Assembly (NCBI GenBank): GCA_932521025.1
Contig: OW051473.1
Span: forward strand, 5,580,001-5,644,000
Source of the DNA: Oscheius onirici
Taxonomy: Eukaryota; Nematoda; Chromadorea; Rhabditida; Rhabditidae
DNA: 64,000 bases
Direction of reading: 5' to 3'
The position numbers and the translations under genes were made by a program. Below, in pieces: positions 24,824 through 36,900 of this stretch (positions are counted from its first letter, which is position 1; every line of letters begins with the position of its first letter). The notes under the pieces are model-generated. The model was not told the origin of the DNA and ran no database searches. It was given only the letters and a program-made list of their open reading frames with translations.

Positions 24824-27800
24824 ATGAAACTCCTGGTAAGTTGAATCACGTACCAGTTGTCGGATTTGCCAAACCGCGCGTGGGCAATTAACCGTTTTTC
24901 TACCAGGATCAACCGGTGGATGAGTTGTACAAAAGTTCAACTAACTGCCTGTTCTACCAGAGAACAAAAACGTTTTAGGTTGGTCTTCTTGCGCTTCAAT
25001 CCGTGGCTTCAAGATCGGTCACTGATTCAACCCCTATTCCACTGAGTCTAGTGGATATTGCCGGACCATGTGCTGCCATGAGATGCATGGCAGGAACAAC
25101 GTAATAAAAAATTGTACCTTTGATATTGTTCGGTTTTAGCTGCCGTCTTCTCGCTAAACCAGACTGCAAAAAAAACTGTGAACTTGTCCCCCAGTGCGTC
25201 ACAGACAGCACTAACGGTACAGGTAAGATCTTATCGAGAGCACGTTTCAATTTGACAGACGACTGCGGACCAAATGCTCAAAGAGAAGCATGTGGCACTA
25301 CATGCGAGCCGACCTGTGACAGCCAAAACGTTGTGAGTAAATAACAAACAAGAAAGTGCAACTAGAGTTCAGACTATTTGTACTGCCAACTGTGTCGTGA
25401 ATGTCTGTCGCTGTAAGTCAGGATTCGTGCGAAATACTTTTGACATTTGCGTCAAGCCTGCTGAATGTGCCACAGGTAATCGAAATTCGAAGTTGGCAAT
25501 TCATTTATTTTAGTGCCTCGACTAACCTGCGCTACCTTCGACTGCAGGCCCGGCTTTCGATGTGAGCAAATCATGGTCAATTGCTTTGTGCCGCCATGTC
25601 CTCAACCACGACCAAGATGTGTCCCTATCAATGGTTTGTAATTAACAATTCTCTTGAAAATGAAACAATATTTTAGTAACAACGCCTGTTCCGTCCAACC
25701 ACAGTTGTCCTTACAACGAAATCTGGAACTCATGTGGAAATGTTTGTGAAAGAACTTGCGCTACCCGAAACAATATGGTAGCTTACGTAGTTTATGTTAA
25801 AACCGCTGTTTAGGCCTGTCCTATGATCTGCAGAACGGAAGGTGCCTGTACCTGTAACACCGGATTTGTACGCGAGAATGGAATCTGCGTAGCTGAATCC
25901 ACTTGTCCACCAGGTAGAAATCCTGTGTTTTATCAAAGTCCCGTTCAACGAAGTTGAACCTGTCTGTCCTTTCTGTTTTGAGCATGTTGTCCAAACGGTG
26001 TACCTGTGTTCGGTCTCTATCTGTTCTTGTCCTATCCAATGAATATTCATCTGAATTTCTTTAGTTGGCAATAGTACCTGTGCCAAGAATGAAACGTACA
26101 CAACCTGTGGTACTGCTTGCCAGCCCAGTTGCGCATCTCCCAGACCGGTAAGTCTCAAATCTGTGGAGCTATTCTTTGCAGGCGGTCTGCACCGAACAAT
26201 GTGTAGTTGGCTGTCAATGCAGCAAGGGATTCCTGAGAAACTCAACGGGAGCCTGTGTTGCTACCATGGATTGTACCCCTGACTGTGAGCACAACCTAAG
26301 GTCCAATATACTCTTTCGGTTTAGCCGGAACAACTTGTGCCAACGTTCGCTGTGGATTTGATACTGAATGCAAGATGGTCAAGCCACTATTCTGTGCTTT
26401 GGAGTCATGTGCCGCTCGTCCTCAGTGTGTACCCCGCGGATTCAGTGACTATTTTTTTGAAGAACACTCACTTCTGTTTTAGACGCTTCAACAACAGCTC
26501 CAGTCAAATGCGATCTACAATGCAAGAACGGGCAAGTGTGCCAACTAGAAGAGGTTATGTGCATAAAGGCTCCCTGCAACCCAATTCCAAAGTGTGTGGA
26601 AGCAGTTCTCGGTATTATTCTAATTAAAAACAGTATTGGCTGGAATTAAGATAGCGGTTGTGCCCTGATTGACTGCCAATCCGGATTCAGATGCGTCGAA
26701 GAGACGAACCCCTGTCTTGTAGCACCATGCCCGAAGACCGCCAAATGCGTTCCAATGGCAAATGCTACTTGCGACACTGTCAAAATCAGATGTGACGAAA
26801 ACTACGGATGCGGAATTGTGGACGGAGCCCCAAAATGTGTCTACCGTATGAGATATTGAAGAACAGAATCAGAAATCATTTAGAAGGACCAAGCTCATGT
26901 GCTGCTACGCTTTGTATGGAAGGAACCGACTGCATCGAAGAGCCGTTAGACTGCAGTACTCCTCCTTGGTAATTGGGCTGTTTGTGATAACATGAACTGT
27001 TTTAGCGGAACCATGGCTAGATGTGTAGCTCAAAATCATCTAGGTACAACTTGTGCTGCTACCGAGTGTGCCGTTGGATTCGACTGCGTGGAAGAAACAC
27101 ATCCTTGTTTCGTCGCTCCTTGGTAACTGTTTTTATTTATGATAAGCAAAATGCTTCAGCCCCACTGAAGCCAAATGCGTTCGATCAAACTCTAGCGGGG
27201 GACCCACATGTGAGAACGTTCGCATAAAGTGTCACGCTGGAGAACAGTGTGGAATGATCAACGGATCTCCAACTTGCGTGAAAGCTTGCGGAGCCAACGA
27301 AACTTTCGCCGAATGCAGTACTCAGTGTGAGGAAGTCTGTGGAAAGGAAACAATGGTAAGCGGCTTTGTCTGCAAATTAAAATAAGTTCAGTTATGCCCT
27401 GCCTCTTGCGGCAAGCCCAAATGCCAATGTAACTTCGCTTACATGAGAAACTCTTCCGGAGTCTGTGTGCTGCCAGCTGATTGCAACAAAAAGGGTAATA
27501 CCACCTATTGAGCACCTTTTGTTTCAATCTATACTGTTTGTAACATTTCCGCTATTGTAACAAGGGTTCAATAAAGGCTTTAAGTTCAATGTTGCACACA
27601 ATACGTATCTGTCTACAAATATTTATCAGATCACACGTTAACTTGCGCCACTGTCCGATGTGGATTTGGTACTACTTGTGTTATGGGAAACAGAGGCCCA
27701 ACGTGCACAAATCGTAAGAGAGTGCACTTATTTTAATTGACTCGTTATTAGAAACATTGCATTGTGGTGAAAATGAGAAAGAAGACAAATGTGGAGGATG

Positions 27801-28503
27801 TGAAAAGACTTGCTCAAACCAGAACCCAGTAATTAACTCATGTGCATGAGCTATGGTTTTTTTTAGATCTGTACAGAGATGTGCCGCAAGCCTAAATGTG
27901 TTTGTGTCGATGGATTTGTTAGAAATGATCAGGGCGAATGCGTATCTTTTGATATGTGTGCCGATTCGAGTGAAGGCGGTAAGACAATGACTTTACTCAC
28001 GAATTTTAATCTCTTCAGGACGTGACTGTGCTTCCAATGAAGTTCACACCGATTGTATGCCACAGTGCGAAAACAGTTGCAGAGGAGATAAGGTAGTTTG
28101 ATATGATCCTGTTAACATCGAGAGTTTCAGTGTAACGCATCCGAAAACATGACCATCGCCTTGTGCGTTCCCGGGTGTATGTGCAAGCCTTTCTACAAGA
28201 GAGATGAAAACGGATTCTGTCGTCATAACAGACATTGCTTTGCTCGTAAGAAACTTATGTTGAGTTTGTCTACAAATGTGTTCAGATGCCGGTTGTGGAG
28301 ACAATGAGCAGTGGGATAAGTGTCGTCCCTGTGAGAAGACTTGCGAAAATCCAAATGGAACGGTATGATTACCTTGTTTTCTTCTGTACTAAATCCACTT
28401 TCAGAGTTGCGCAAAGAAGTGCTCTCCTGGTTGCAGTTGCAAGGGTGGATTTGTCAGAAACGCTGATGGTGATTGTGTCGAAAAATCTACTTGTTCCAAG
28501 TGA
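24824..28503 (+). CDS. secreted multi-domain cysteine-rich protein with seven TIL inhibitor domains
   Basis: I read 24 exons in phase, starting MKLL at 24824 and ending STCSK at 28503, about 830 residues. A signal peptide spans exons 1-2 (MKLLVGLLALQSVAS). Two cysteine modules alternate. Seven are TIL (trypsin-inhibitor-like, serpin-independent protease inhibitor) domains, recognisable by C...E....CG..C...C....... followed by C...C...C.C..GFVR, usually with an intron in the middle. Seven follow the pattern TCA...C..GF.C.EE...C...PCP...KCV, and short four-Cys variants occur between. Several exons share the same phase inside PPC or APC, which points to exon duplication. Intron 17 (27495-27632) carries an in-frame stop and AATAAA, so a shorter product may exist. 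Likely extracellular protease inhibition or structural role, by family; substrate unknown. Confidence 0.85.
27570..27575 (+). terminator. intronic poly(A) signal in TIL gene
   Basis: AATAAA inside the 138-nt intron after exon 17. Read-through from exon 17 reaches a TGA at 27509-27511 after five codons, so this could end a shorter isoform of about 620 residues. Confidence 0.45.
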
Positions 28504-28533
28504 TTCGTCTCCCGAAAACTGCATGATAGGAGG

Positions 28534-28550
28534 AATAAAGTGTTAATAAA
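28534..28550 (+). terminator. poly(A) signals of TIL gene
   Basis: Two AATAAA hexamers at 28534-28539 and 28545-28550, 31-47 nt after the stop at 28503. Confidence 0.7.
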
Positions 28551-29014
28551 AAAACGATGAGTAAGACGGCCGTTGTATGACGCTCAACGTCATTTCAATG
28601 CCATCCCTTCGCTAAAGAGACTAAAGAGAGACAATCGAACAAAGAACATTTCTTTGCAGCCAGCGCTGAATCTGTTGAACCTATTCAGAATGAGGTCACC
28701 AACGTGGCATTTCTAAATGTATTCGAAAACAACTTTGGTCGATCAGGACAAAAACGGAAATTGCCATAATATTGACGAATTTAAGCTGTTTTTGCGAATT
28801 TGGTTTAGGGAAGAATACACTCGATGAGTCAATCCGAAAATAGGGCGGGTACTGTGTGCACAGGAGGATCAGCGCGAGAACAAGTGGGCCAACTGCAGTG
28901 AAAATGACTGTTTTGTTTTCCAATATGGCAAACACGTCTGATCTTGCGATTATATTTTCGTTGTCTGATGTGGCGGTGACCGTAAAGCGGTCGCGAACGC
29001 ATCTGCTCGCACAA
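28551..29014. other. gene-free interval between the two TIL genes
   Basis: About 460 nt; holds the promoter of the second TIL gene. No supported exon. Confidence 0.6.
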
Positions 29015-29022
29015 TATAAAAG
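29015..29022 (+). promoter_or_regulatory. TATA box of short TIL gene
   Basis: TATAAAAG 73-88 nt upstream of the two candidate in-frame start codons (29095 and 29110). Confidence 0.55.
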
Positions 29023-29109
29023 AGGAGAAGCGCCCGTTATGGCCATCAGTCAATCATTTCCTTTACTTCAGCTTTTTTTATAAATTCTTACTATATGATA
29101 CAGTTTCTG

Positions 29110-29783
29110 ATGAAATTCGTTATTACTTTCATTGCTGTAATCGGCTTCGCTACTGCTCAGAATGAGCAGTCTTGCAAGACGAACGAGGAGTTCAAAGAGT
29201 GTGGAACCGCGTGTGAGCCCTCTTGCGCCCAACCAAAACCGGTAATACTATTTTTTACTCAAGAATAAAAACATTTCTAGGAATTCTGTACCATGCAGTG
29301 CGTTAGAGGCTGCCAATGCAAGGCTGGATTCTACCGAAACGCTCAGAAGGAATGCGTTGCCTTGAATAAGTGTCCTCAAGGCGGAGTATCTAGACCCACT
29401 AGATGTAAGAGCTTTTTTAATGCAGAAAAACGCATCTTAGCTCCCGTTGGAGGATGTGCTGTCATCAAGTGCAAAGCTGGATTCGTCTGCGAAGAAAGCC
29501 CAATTATGTGTCTTCGCCCTGGATGTCCTCCCCGCCGTGGACGTTGTGTTCCTGCCCCAACCACTGGACGAGTAACTCGCACTGCCAGTAAGCCACACGT
29601 CGGTTTGTCGAAATTTTTTCCAGATCCCTGCGCTACTACCCTCTGCCCTCCTGGCCAGACCTGTCACCTTCAGCAAGTTCAATGCTTCACTACTCCTTGG
29701 TAAGACAATTATGTGCAAACGTAATACAAGTATTCAGTGATCCTATCCCCGTTTGCAATGGATCTACTGCAATAATCCAATAA
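29110..29783 (+). CDS. secreted TIL-domain protein, short relative of the preceding gene
   Basis: Five exons (29110-29241, 29281-29404, 29441-29587, 29624-29699, 29738-29783) give 174 residues. The start at 29110 gives a standard signal peptide, MKFVITFIAVIGFATA; an in-frame ATG at 29095 would add MIQFL. One TIL domain follows (SCKTNEEFKECGTACEPSC then CVRGCQCKAGFYRN...CVALNKC), then one and a half copies of the second cysteine module (GGCAVIKCKAGFVCEE...CPPRRGRCV; PCATTLCPPGQTCHLQQ...TPC). The module order, intron phases and the intron inside the TPC/PPC codon match the 24-exon gene 0.6 kb upstream, so the two are tandem duplicates. The stop codon lies inside an AATAAA hexamer. Confidence 0.9.
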
Positions 29784-29795
29784 ATTTTTAATAAA
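29779..29795 (+). terminator. poly(A) signals overlapping the stop codon
   Basis: AATAAA at 29779-29784 contains the TAA stop (29781-29783); a second AATAAA follows at 29790-29795. If the first is used the 3' UTR is very short. Confidence 0.55.
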
Positions 29796-29804
29796 TATTC
29801 CGCA

Positions 29805-30891
29805 TCACAATTGTCTACTAACATAAGATCCCGTGTTCTTTGCCGGGACGACTAGACGTCGTTGATTGCCAGGAAACATTTCCTTTCTATAGACTATTAT
29901 AAATATGAGTCTGAAAATATACAACATGTGGATTTCCTAGTCGTTTCTTACCCTTCAATGATATGTCCACCGTTGGAGAACATTGTGTTGCAAAAGGACT
30001 TTCCAATTCAAGAGTTGATTGAGTTGATAATTTGAGTCCACCAGACAATTTGAACGGTTAACCATAGAAGACATTCAGCAAAGGCAAAAATAAATAGACG
30101 AACGTTGTTGTCGGTCTTGCCATCTGATTCATAGGAGCTTCGTGTTTTTGACTAAAATTCTAATGTGTTTAATCAGACTGTTTACCATAATGTAGATGTA
30201 TCTTCCTAATGTAACGATATTCAAAAAGAGTGAGCCGAAAATGCATGGGAGGTTGATGATCTGTCCATAGGTTTTCTCTTCCCAACAACCATCGTACGTC
30301 ATTTTTGTTTGCAGATTCGGCAAATCAAAAGTCAGCACACAGCCTGAACTAGTTATTTACAACCGACTAATACTGATTACCTCTGGCAAGAGTCTCTCCC
30401 AGTACGGACAGGCCGGCTAGCCATGAAAATGCTATAAGCGTCTGAATCAAAATTACAACATCGTTTCCATACGAATTACCACTATAACGGGCATGTTGAA
30501 GATGCGGTGATATTTGTTCCAGAAATAAACGGCCACAAATCTGTTAAAAGACAGGAATAGTTCGGATGGATATAATGAGACTTCTGGAGTTGTGACCACA
30601 TTCAAACCGTATTCCAGCAGTTCCTTTCCACTGAATCTGATAATTCATAGACATGTATAATTTCTTACGCGAAAAGAGGAACAGCCATTGAAATGGTCAT
30701 TGAAGAGAGACAGAGTAGAACAAAAGGAGATCTTGATTTTGCTCTCAAAGTCATTTGGAAGATGATGAGGCCATGTACAAGTACGCAGATGCAGCATACC
30801 TGATAAGTTATATCTCTCAAATAAAAGTAACACTTACTGCAGTTAGAACTGATGCACAAAAGATGTTCTCCTCCTCAGTAGTTAGAATCAT
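29805..30891 (-). CDS. srx-like seven-transmembrane chemoreceptor
   Basis: Eight exons: 30891-30838, 30799-30669, 30636-30480, 30441-30381, 30343-30186, 30151-30056 (or 30047), 29998-29952, 29910-29805; 269 or 272 residues. The ATG is three bases after a TTTGCAG acceptor. Hydrophobic helices occur at VCCICVLVHGLIIFQM, SPFVLLCLSSMTISMAVPL, a segment ending SELFLSFNRFVAVYF, VTLIAFSWLAGLSVL, INLPCIFGSLFLNIVTLGRY, VRLFIFAFAECLLWLT and GGHIIEGLIFIIVY. FNRFVAVYFWNKY and the final YRKEMFP resemble nematode serpentine class X and related receptors, which signal through G proteins in sensory neurons. The donor of intron 6 is uncertain (GTTCAA or GTCTGG). The 3' end meets the TIL gene tail-to-tail. Confidence 0.72.
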
Positions 30892-31981
30892 TTTCTGCAA
30901 ACTTCACTTTGGCATGTCTGGTCTGTACATATTAGATTAGAACTTCATCATTTTAAATGGAACAATAGCTTAATAAACTCGACGTAAAGTAGATTGGCCG
31001 CAAACACAGAAGATCAGGTTCATGGAACTCAACAATGCTTTCTACATACAAATTATCGTTTGTCTGTCTACAAATAGTCTCGTAAATCAGTACGCGTTGT
31101 TTGATAACATGAGACTTTACTATAGTTAGCAACAACTGGGCAGATCAAAACCACCAATGGTGGAAGAAACTTTGACTTTTGAAACATGACCAAACGAGCA
31201 CTATGCAATACACCAGTGGGAATGAGAAAATACGGCAATGGAACCCACGCAAGGCAAAGCTGATGTTTTGTTTTGTTGAAACCCACGATGAGTAACAAAA
31301 AATGATGAAAATTTCTAAAATTGAAAAGAGTACACGACTAATATATCCGCCGGATTTCTTTAACTCTCATCTCTGGTCAACTTCGGTTCAATTACCGTCT
31401 ATTCAGCTGCTCGTAAGGGGGAGAGAATAGTCTGAAGACTGGTACGGGGTGCTAAATGTTCTTCCTCCATCAAATTCAACGAAAGATTACAAGTCCAAAA
31501 ATGAAAGTTATCTTTCCCTTTTCCGAAGAGAAATTGGTGCCAGATTTCCCTGGTTTGATCCTCTCATTGTGCTAGCCTTCACCGTCCTGTTTTTATCGTG
31601 GTTGCAGCCGGTAATTATGCTCTAAGCCGTTTCGAACTGCGGCAATCCGCCCTTTTAGGGATTTCAGCTTCCTCTTCCAAAGGATTGCAGCTAGACCGGA
31701 ATCTATCGGACTATATAATCACGACGAGTTGGAGACCACCCATTTGCTACTTTTCGCTAGAAAACCATTTCCGCAGTAACTGGACAGTTTTCACTCACTG
31801 CATCTATCCCTTTTGCAGCGTTTCTCTGTCCTCATAGAAAGTGCATTTCGCCTGAACTGTATAACCCGGATAATTATGACTTGAAGAGGTAGCCTCGAAG
31901 CCACTCAGAACTTGCATTTGGCAGCAACCTGATCTCTGGCCACTTCCGACTTCCTCTCTTTCGACTGTCAGTTTCCAGAGA
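30892..31981. other. interval with possible unmodelled minus-strand exons
   Basis: On the minus strand, 31298-30950 contains two stretches that could be joined by a 40-60 nt intron, one with hydrophobic character (HQLCLAWVPLPYFLIPTGVL). I could not find a start codon or a clean 3' end, so no gene is called. The region 31320-31980 upstream of the ground-like gene shows no exon. Confidence 0.35.
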
Positions 31982-33164
31982 ATGATCTGGCTTGTCCTAT
32001 TTTTGCCCTATTCTCTTGGACAAGGTTGTGGTGCTCCACGGTGTGGTTTTGTTCGTCCTTACTATCAACAAGCGGTCTATCCTCCACAATATGTTCAACA
32101 TCCTCTACCTGCTCGTCAAGTTGCTCAAGCTCCAGTAGCTGATCCGCATCAATACTACACGAGTATTTGAAGACACTATCTAAAAATCACAGTTCTAGAT
32201 TCTTATGTACTTCCTCCTCAACTTCCGCCGCCTACCGAGAAAGAGCTGCCAACATCATTACCCGAGAAACTCAAGATCACTGTTAGTTTGCTCTTTTTTA
32301 CAGTAACCGATTCAGGAATACGAAAAATTCGAGAAGGAGTTGAATAAATTGAAGCCCGTATCCCCTATTCCCGTTGATCCTTTCATTACTGAACCAGTAG
32401 CAAACTTGACCGGAACGACGTACATCAGAGAGCTGCCGTATCAGCCACAACCTTATCTTCCAAGACCTCTTCCATACAGACCTCATCCGCTTCTTCCTCA
32501 TGGTTATCAATGATAGAAAATAGTGTTTTACGAAACATTTCAGGATGTCCAGTTCTTCCGCCACAGTACGTCCGACCCGTTCCGTACATGCCTAGAGGAT
32601 ACGTCCAGCCTGTTCTTCAGCCATATCCTCAGCCACCCATTCCTCGACCACTTCCACCTCAACCTGGTAAGCCGTGGACCTCAATTTGTGAAGATATTTT
32701 TCTAGTTTATCCGCCGACATATGTTCGTCCTCCTCCTTTGAACGATTGTTGTGGTAGATGTGCTCATCCATGCCACTTCCGACAACGAGTAAAACAAGCT
32801 CATCACTTTTTAAAGACAGCAAGTTCAGGCTCAAGCAAAAGCATCGAAAACCATCGAGAAGGATTTTGTTCCACTTCGTGATGCTACAGAAGTCGCAAAA
32901 GATTCTCGTTGTACAAGCGAAGAGTTGAGAGATCTGATGAACAAGTCAACCACGAGAACACCTTCTCTCTCAAAAAGATTGATTCAGAAGGCAGCTGAAG
33001 AACTGCTCGGAGGTAAATCTGTTTTGCAATTTGTACGAACTGTGTTTTCAGGCTACTTTTCCGTTATTTGCTCCAAAGAAGACTTCTCGTATGTTGCCAG
33101 AAGTGAGATATTCTGTCAAACGTCCAAGTACGACATCATCTGCTACGCCTTCCAGCATTCATAG
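31982..33164 (+). CDS. ground-like (hedgehog-related) secreted protein
   Basis: Seven exons (31982-32162, 32199-32281, 32316-32502, 32544-32666, 32706-32788, 32820-33012, 33052-33164), 320 residues. Short signal peptide MIWLVLFLPYSLGQG, then a long proline/tyrosine-rich region (repeated PPQYV, RPLPY, YPQPP), CCGRCAHPCHF, and a C-terminal ground-like domain from about 240: CTSEELRDLM, SKRLIQKAAEELLG, FSVICSKEDFSYVARSEIFC, DIICYAF with the four expected cysteines. Ground-like proteins belong to the nematode hedgehog-related set, are mostly made in epidermis, glia or pharynx and are thought to act in cuticle and apical matrix. A TTTCCAG acceptor lies three bases before the ATG. A poly(A) signal follows at 33229. 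A Patched-related gene lies 23 kb away in the same window. Confidence 0.92.
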
Positions 33165-33228
33165 ACCGCCTACAGGAAATTTTTGTTGTACACAATGATT
33201 TCGCCGTGTGTCTTAATATAAGTATCTC

Positions 33229-33234
33229 AATAAA
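33229..33234 (+). terminator. poly(A) signal of ground-like gene
   Basis: AATAAA 65 nt after the stop at 33164. Confidence 0.65.
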
Positions 33235-33937
33235 AATGTATGTTTAACATTAGTTTTACCTAAAAGACTGGATAAACAGCGGAGAAATTAGAATTTCACT
33301 TACAAATGAAGCAACTTGTAAACTGTTTGGGCAGAAATCTCGTTTGTATGGCCCTCCTTATTATATGTTTGTTAGGAAAACACGATATATTTTTCCGCCT
33401 ATGAGAAAATGACTGTAGCATCTGTAAACCCCCATGCAGTTACCCAAATGTCAATGAATTCGAATATCTTTAAATTTGATGGTATTTTTAACCACAAGCA
33501 TGATTTTAATACCATCGATACCAAGATAAAAATATAATTAACTGTAAAAATGTGGTTTACACGCTTACTCCATGGTCTACAAATCCCTGGTCCCGCCGCG
33601 ATCCCTGCGCTTAGTAATTCAGCAGGTAGCAACAGACAAACGTTCTTAACTGTTTTCGGTCGCTCCCTATTTCTACTAGGATGAAAGCAAGGAAATGTTA
33701 AAGGAGAAAATAAATCGAAACATTATTAATCTGCCGTGAACTTCAATAATATTGTACAATAACCACAGTGCTGAAAGGACACAAACTTAAAGTCATGGAA
33801 CTGAACATGAGAACAAAACTAGATAAATGGGGAATACACGTAAGAATCACATAAAATCATTGGGATATGTCTACCTCGGAACTAGAATACTCGGTTCGCG
33901 ATCAAAATATATATGAGAAACCAAGTCGCCATCGCTA
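33235..33937. other. gene-free interval between convergent genes
   Basis: About 700 A/T-rich nt between the ground-like 3' end and the kinase-receptor stop codon. Contains the kinase 3' UTR. No exon or repeat seen. Confidence 0.6.
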
Positions 33938-36900
33938 CTACACATTACTATCACTGATTGCACCCATGGAAATTGACATAGAATCAGTTATGAGGGAACT
34001 TTGAGTATCTTCTTCGTTTTTATGCATTTTGTTGGCAGCTTTCATTCGATCTATGTCATCGTTCGGATCGAAAATAATCGAGTCTCTGAAAACTTGACCG
34101 TTGATGTTCTCTTTCTAGTATTCACCTTGGAATGCTTTCAACCGAACTCAATGAATCATTTGCCGTCACCTTTTCTTTTTTCACTTTGATGGTTACGTCT
34201 TCCGGAACAATGATAACATCGGGCTGAAGTACAAGTTTACACCACGTTTGACGTAAAAAAACAAACCTTCTGATCGCCGTATTGGACGTTGTAATAGTCC
34301 TTTTGGGCATCCAACTTCAGATAACTGTATTCATCCGTGATGTCTTCCAGCTGACCGGCCAGCTTTTGACGAATGTGCGAAAACTCAATTCGCTGCTCGG
34401 GATCAGCTCGCCAACATTCATCCATGACAGAGTAGCTGAGACGTTGATATAAAAAAATACTAAAGAAACATACAATTCGCCTGGACAGTTGTCCGGCTGT
34501 TCCATTCTGCCTCCTGTTTCGAGGAAATTCAGCATGTCTTCTGGTTGTACACCTGGATAGGGTGAGCCTCCCAGGGTGATAATTTCGAACAGCAAGATTC
34601 CGAATGACCAGACATCACTTTGAGTAGAGAACTCATAGTGACGGATAGCTTCAGGAGACATCCACTTCAGGGGAAGACGACCACCCTGAAGAATTCTTAT
34701 AAGCAGAAAAACAAATTTTTCTACCTTGCTCTTGTAATGAGAGTTCTCAGAGTAGATGTAGCGACAGAGACCGAAATCTCCAATCTTGCAACTGTTCATC
34801 TCATGGACCAAAATGTTTCTCGCGGCGACGTCTCTGTGCACAAATCCCTTTTGAGAAAGATATTCCTGAGTTGACGGTTTTGAAAAAAAGACAAAACTGC
34901 ATACCAGTCCATAACTGACTTGTACGGCAAACATAAGAAGCTGCTTCAAAGTAATGATCATCTGTGGATCGTAGTTTCCATCGAGCACAGGTTGATGGTA
35001 GTCGATGCCGAGCTCATCCAGCTAAAAAAGAAAAACTTTTTAAAAGTTCATCTTTGATGCCACCTTCATCATGTATTTGCATCGGGAACGAAGGAAGTGC
35101 AATAGATCGCCGTCACTACAGTACTCAACAATGAGACACAGTGGTTCCGACTCGGTGATACAGGCCAGCATGTTGACCAGTCTGGAATTCATCGTTTCGA
35201 AATAGACAAGAAATAGTTTACCTCTCGTGATAACCTAGAGTTTTCATGAGACCAATTTCTCGAAGAAACTCGGATTTTGAGAGATCATCAGCATACTCAG
35301 GCAGCATTTTGACAGCAACCTGCATCATTTTATACATCTTTAAATGATATTAAACTCACGTCACAGTTTTCTGCCCTCATCAAATTAACTCCAAGAGGAG
35401 AGTTGGCATCTTTGTGTGCCAAAGACTTTCCGAGTAACTTTCCAAGATACACGGCTCCAAAAGCTCCAGATCCCAGCTTCTTGTCATTGTGAATGATGAG
35501 GTTTCTTCTTTCCACCTCCCAAATGTCGAATCTATTTGCAAAGGGTAAAGACACTCGAATTTCACATACTTTTTGGGAAAGTCGGTGTAGCGTCCCTCTT
35601 TCTCCATTTCGAGCTGTGTTATTTTCAACCGGAACTTCTCATTCTTTGCTTTCTGACGTTTGTTGATATAGTAGCACATGCCAAGAATGCCAATCACAAC
35701 AAGACATAGGGCTCCAACCACCACCCCAATAATCAATCCGACAGGACTCTTGCCTGCATAATCTGAAAGTTAATTTACATTTATGGTATGGAGCCGCATT
35801 TTTTGAAAAAAGCAAGGGAAGGAGAAGCGAAAGGTTGAAGCGGTTCCTTCACCGGGTTTTTGGTTAGCAGAAGGTGGTAGTGTGCTGCTATATGAAGAAG
35901 TGACGATTAGAATTGTGTAGTTCAAGAGATCATAGTCCTCTTTCATTTCAGAACTGTTATTGGATGAGGAGTTTGTGTATATAAATGTCTCCGTACTGTT
36001 AGAAGAGTCGGAAAAGTATTCTCCAGAAGAGTAATTTTGAAACGTTGTGTTATTTTCATCTGTGAATTCAGCATCGGCGGATCTTCCGAGTAACGCTTTG
36101 GTTGCATTTTCGTAAATGCCTTCAGCTGATTCCGTCTCTTTAAAAGATGATTTTTTTTCTGCAGCTCTTTTTCTTTTCTGTTCCGGGTAATTTTCCGCAA
36201 ACAATTGTTGTTGATCATCGTCGGCCCATTCTGGTTCTACGCGAGAAAGCAGGTCAACCACGATCGCCAGCTCAGCAGAGGAAACGTCATCGTCCGATGA
36301 GTCAGCAGGTTTAGTGATGCTACGGGTTAGATTTTCATGCAAAACTGAAGGGTTAGTATCACAAACCACAAAGCATGCCTTTAATAACTCACCAGAAGAT
36401 TTGACAAGGATTTGGACGGCCTTGGGACGAACAGATCTGGAGTCACTTAAAATACCGGAGAAGTTCAAATTCATCGGATCTTTGACGGCGCAAAAAGTGA
36501 TTCCATACAAATTGTCCAAATGGATATCTTGTAAGATCACTGAATTATTTGTGCGTTCCTGAAATACTAAAAGGTTTCTCTCAAAGTTCCACACATACAG
36601 CGCAAGTCCCTGTTTCGGTAAAATTGAAACAGTTGGTCGTGTTTCCCATGATCGAGGTCAAATTTACTCCCAAAAACGCTTTCTGAAACTATTGTTGTTA
36701 TCCAGTCAACATGTTTGAACGGAACCTCGTCATCAGAAGTGTAATTCGTCGCAGGCCCGTAGAAGGCAACGTAATAAAGAGTAGGAGCTTCGTTGCTTCT
36801 CATAACAGGAATAAATGACACATTCAGAACCAGATCCAATGCTTTATCTCCGGATCTCACATGAGGAGTCAGTACCTGAAGTTGGTTTCTTGGCTATGCA

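Noticed and set aside
30950-31298. Second chemoreceptor gene upstream of the srx-like gene
   Set aside because: Hydrophobic stretch is present but I found no start, no family motif and no consistent exon chain.
36540-36610. 32-nt intron in the kinase receptor joining DLRC to LFQER
   Set aside because: Reading GLALYVWNFERNLLVFQE in the other frame shows that exon starts further upstream; a 68-nt intron from SES to GLALY fits.
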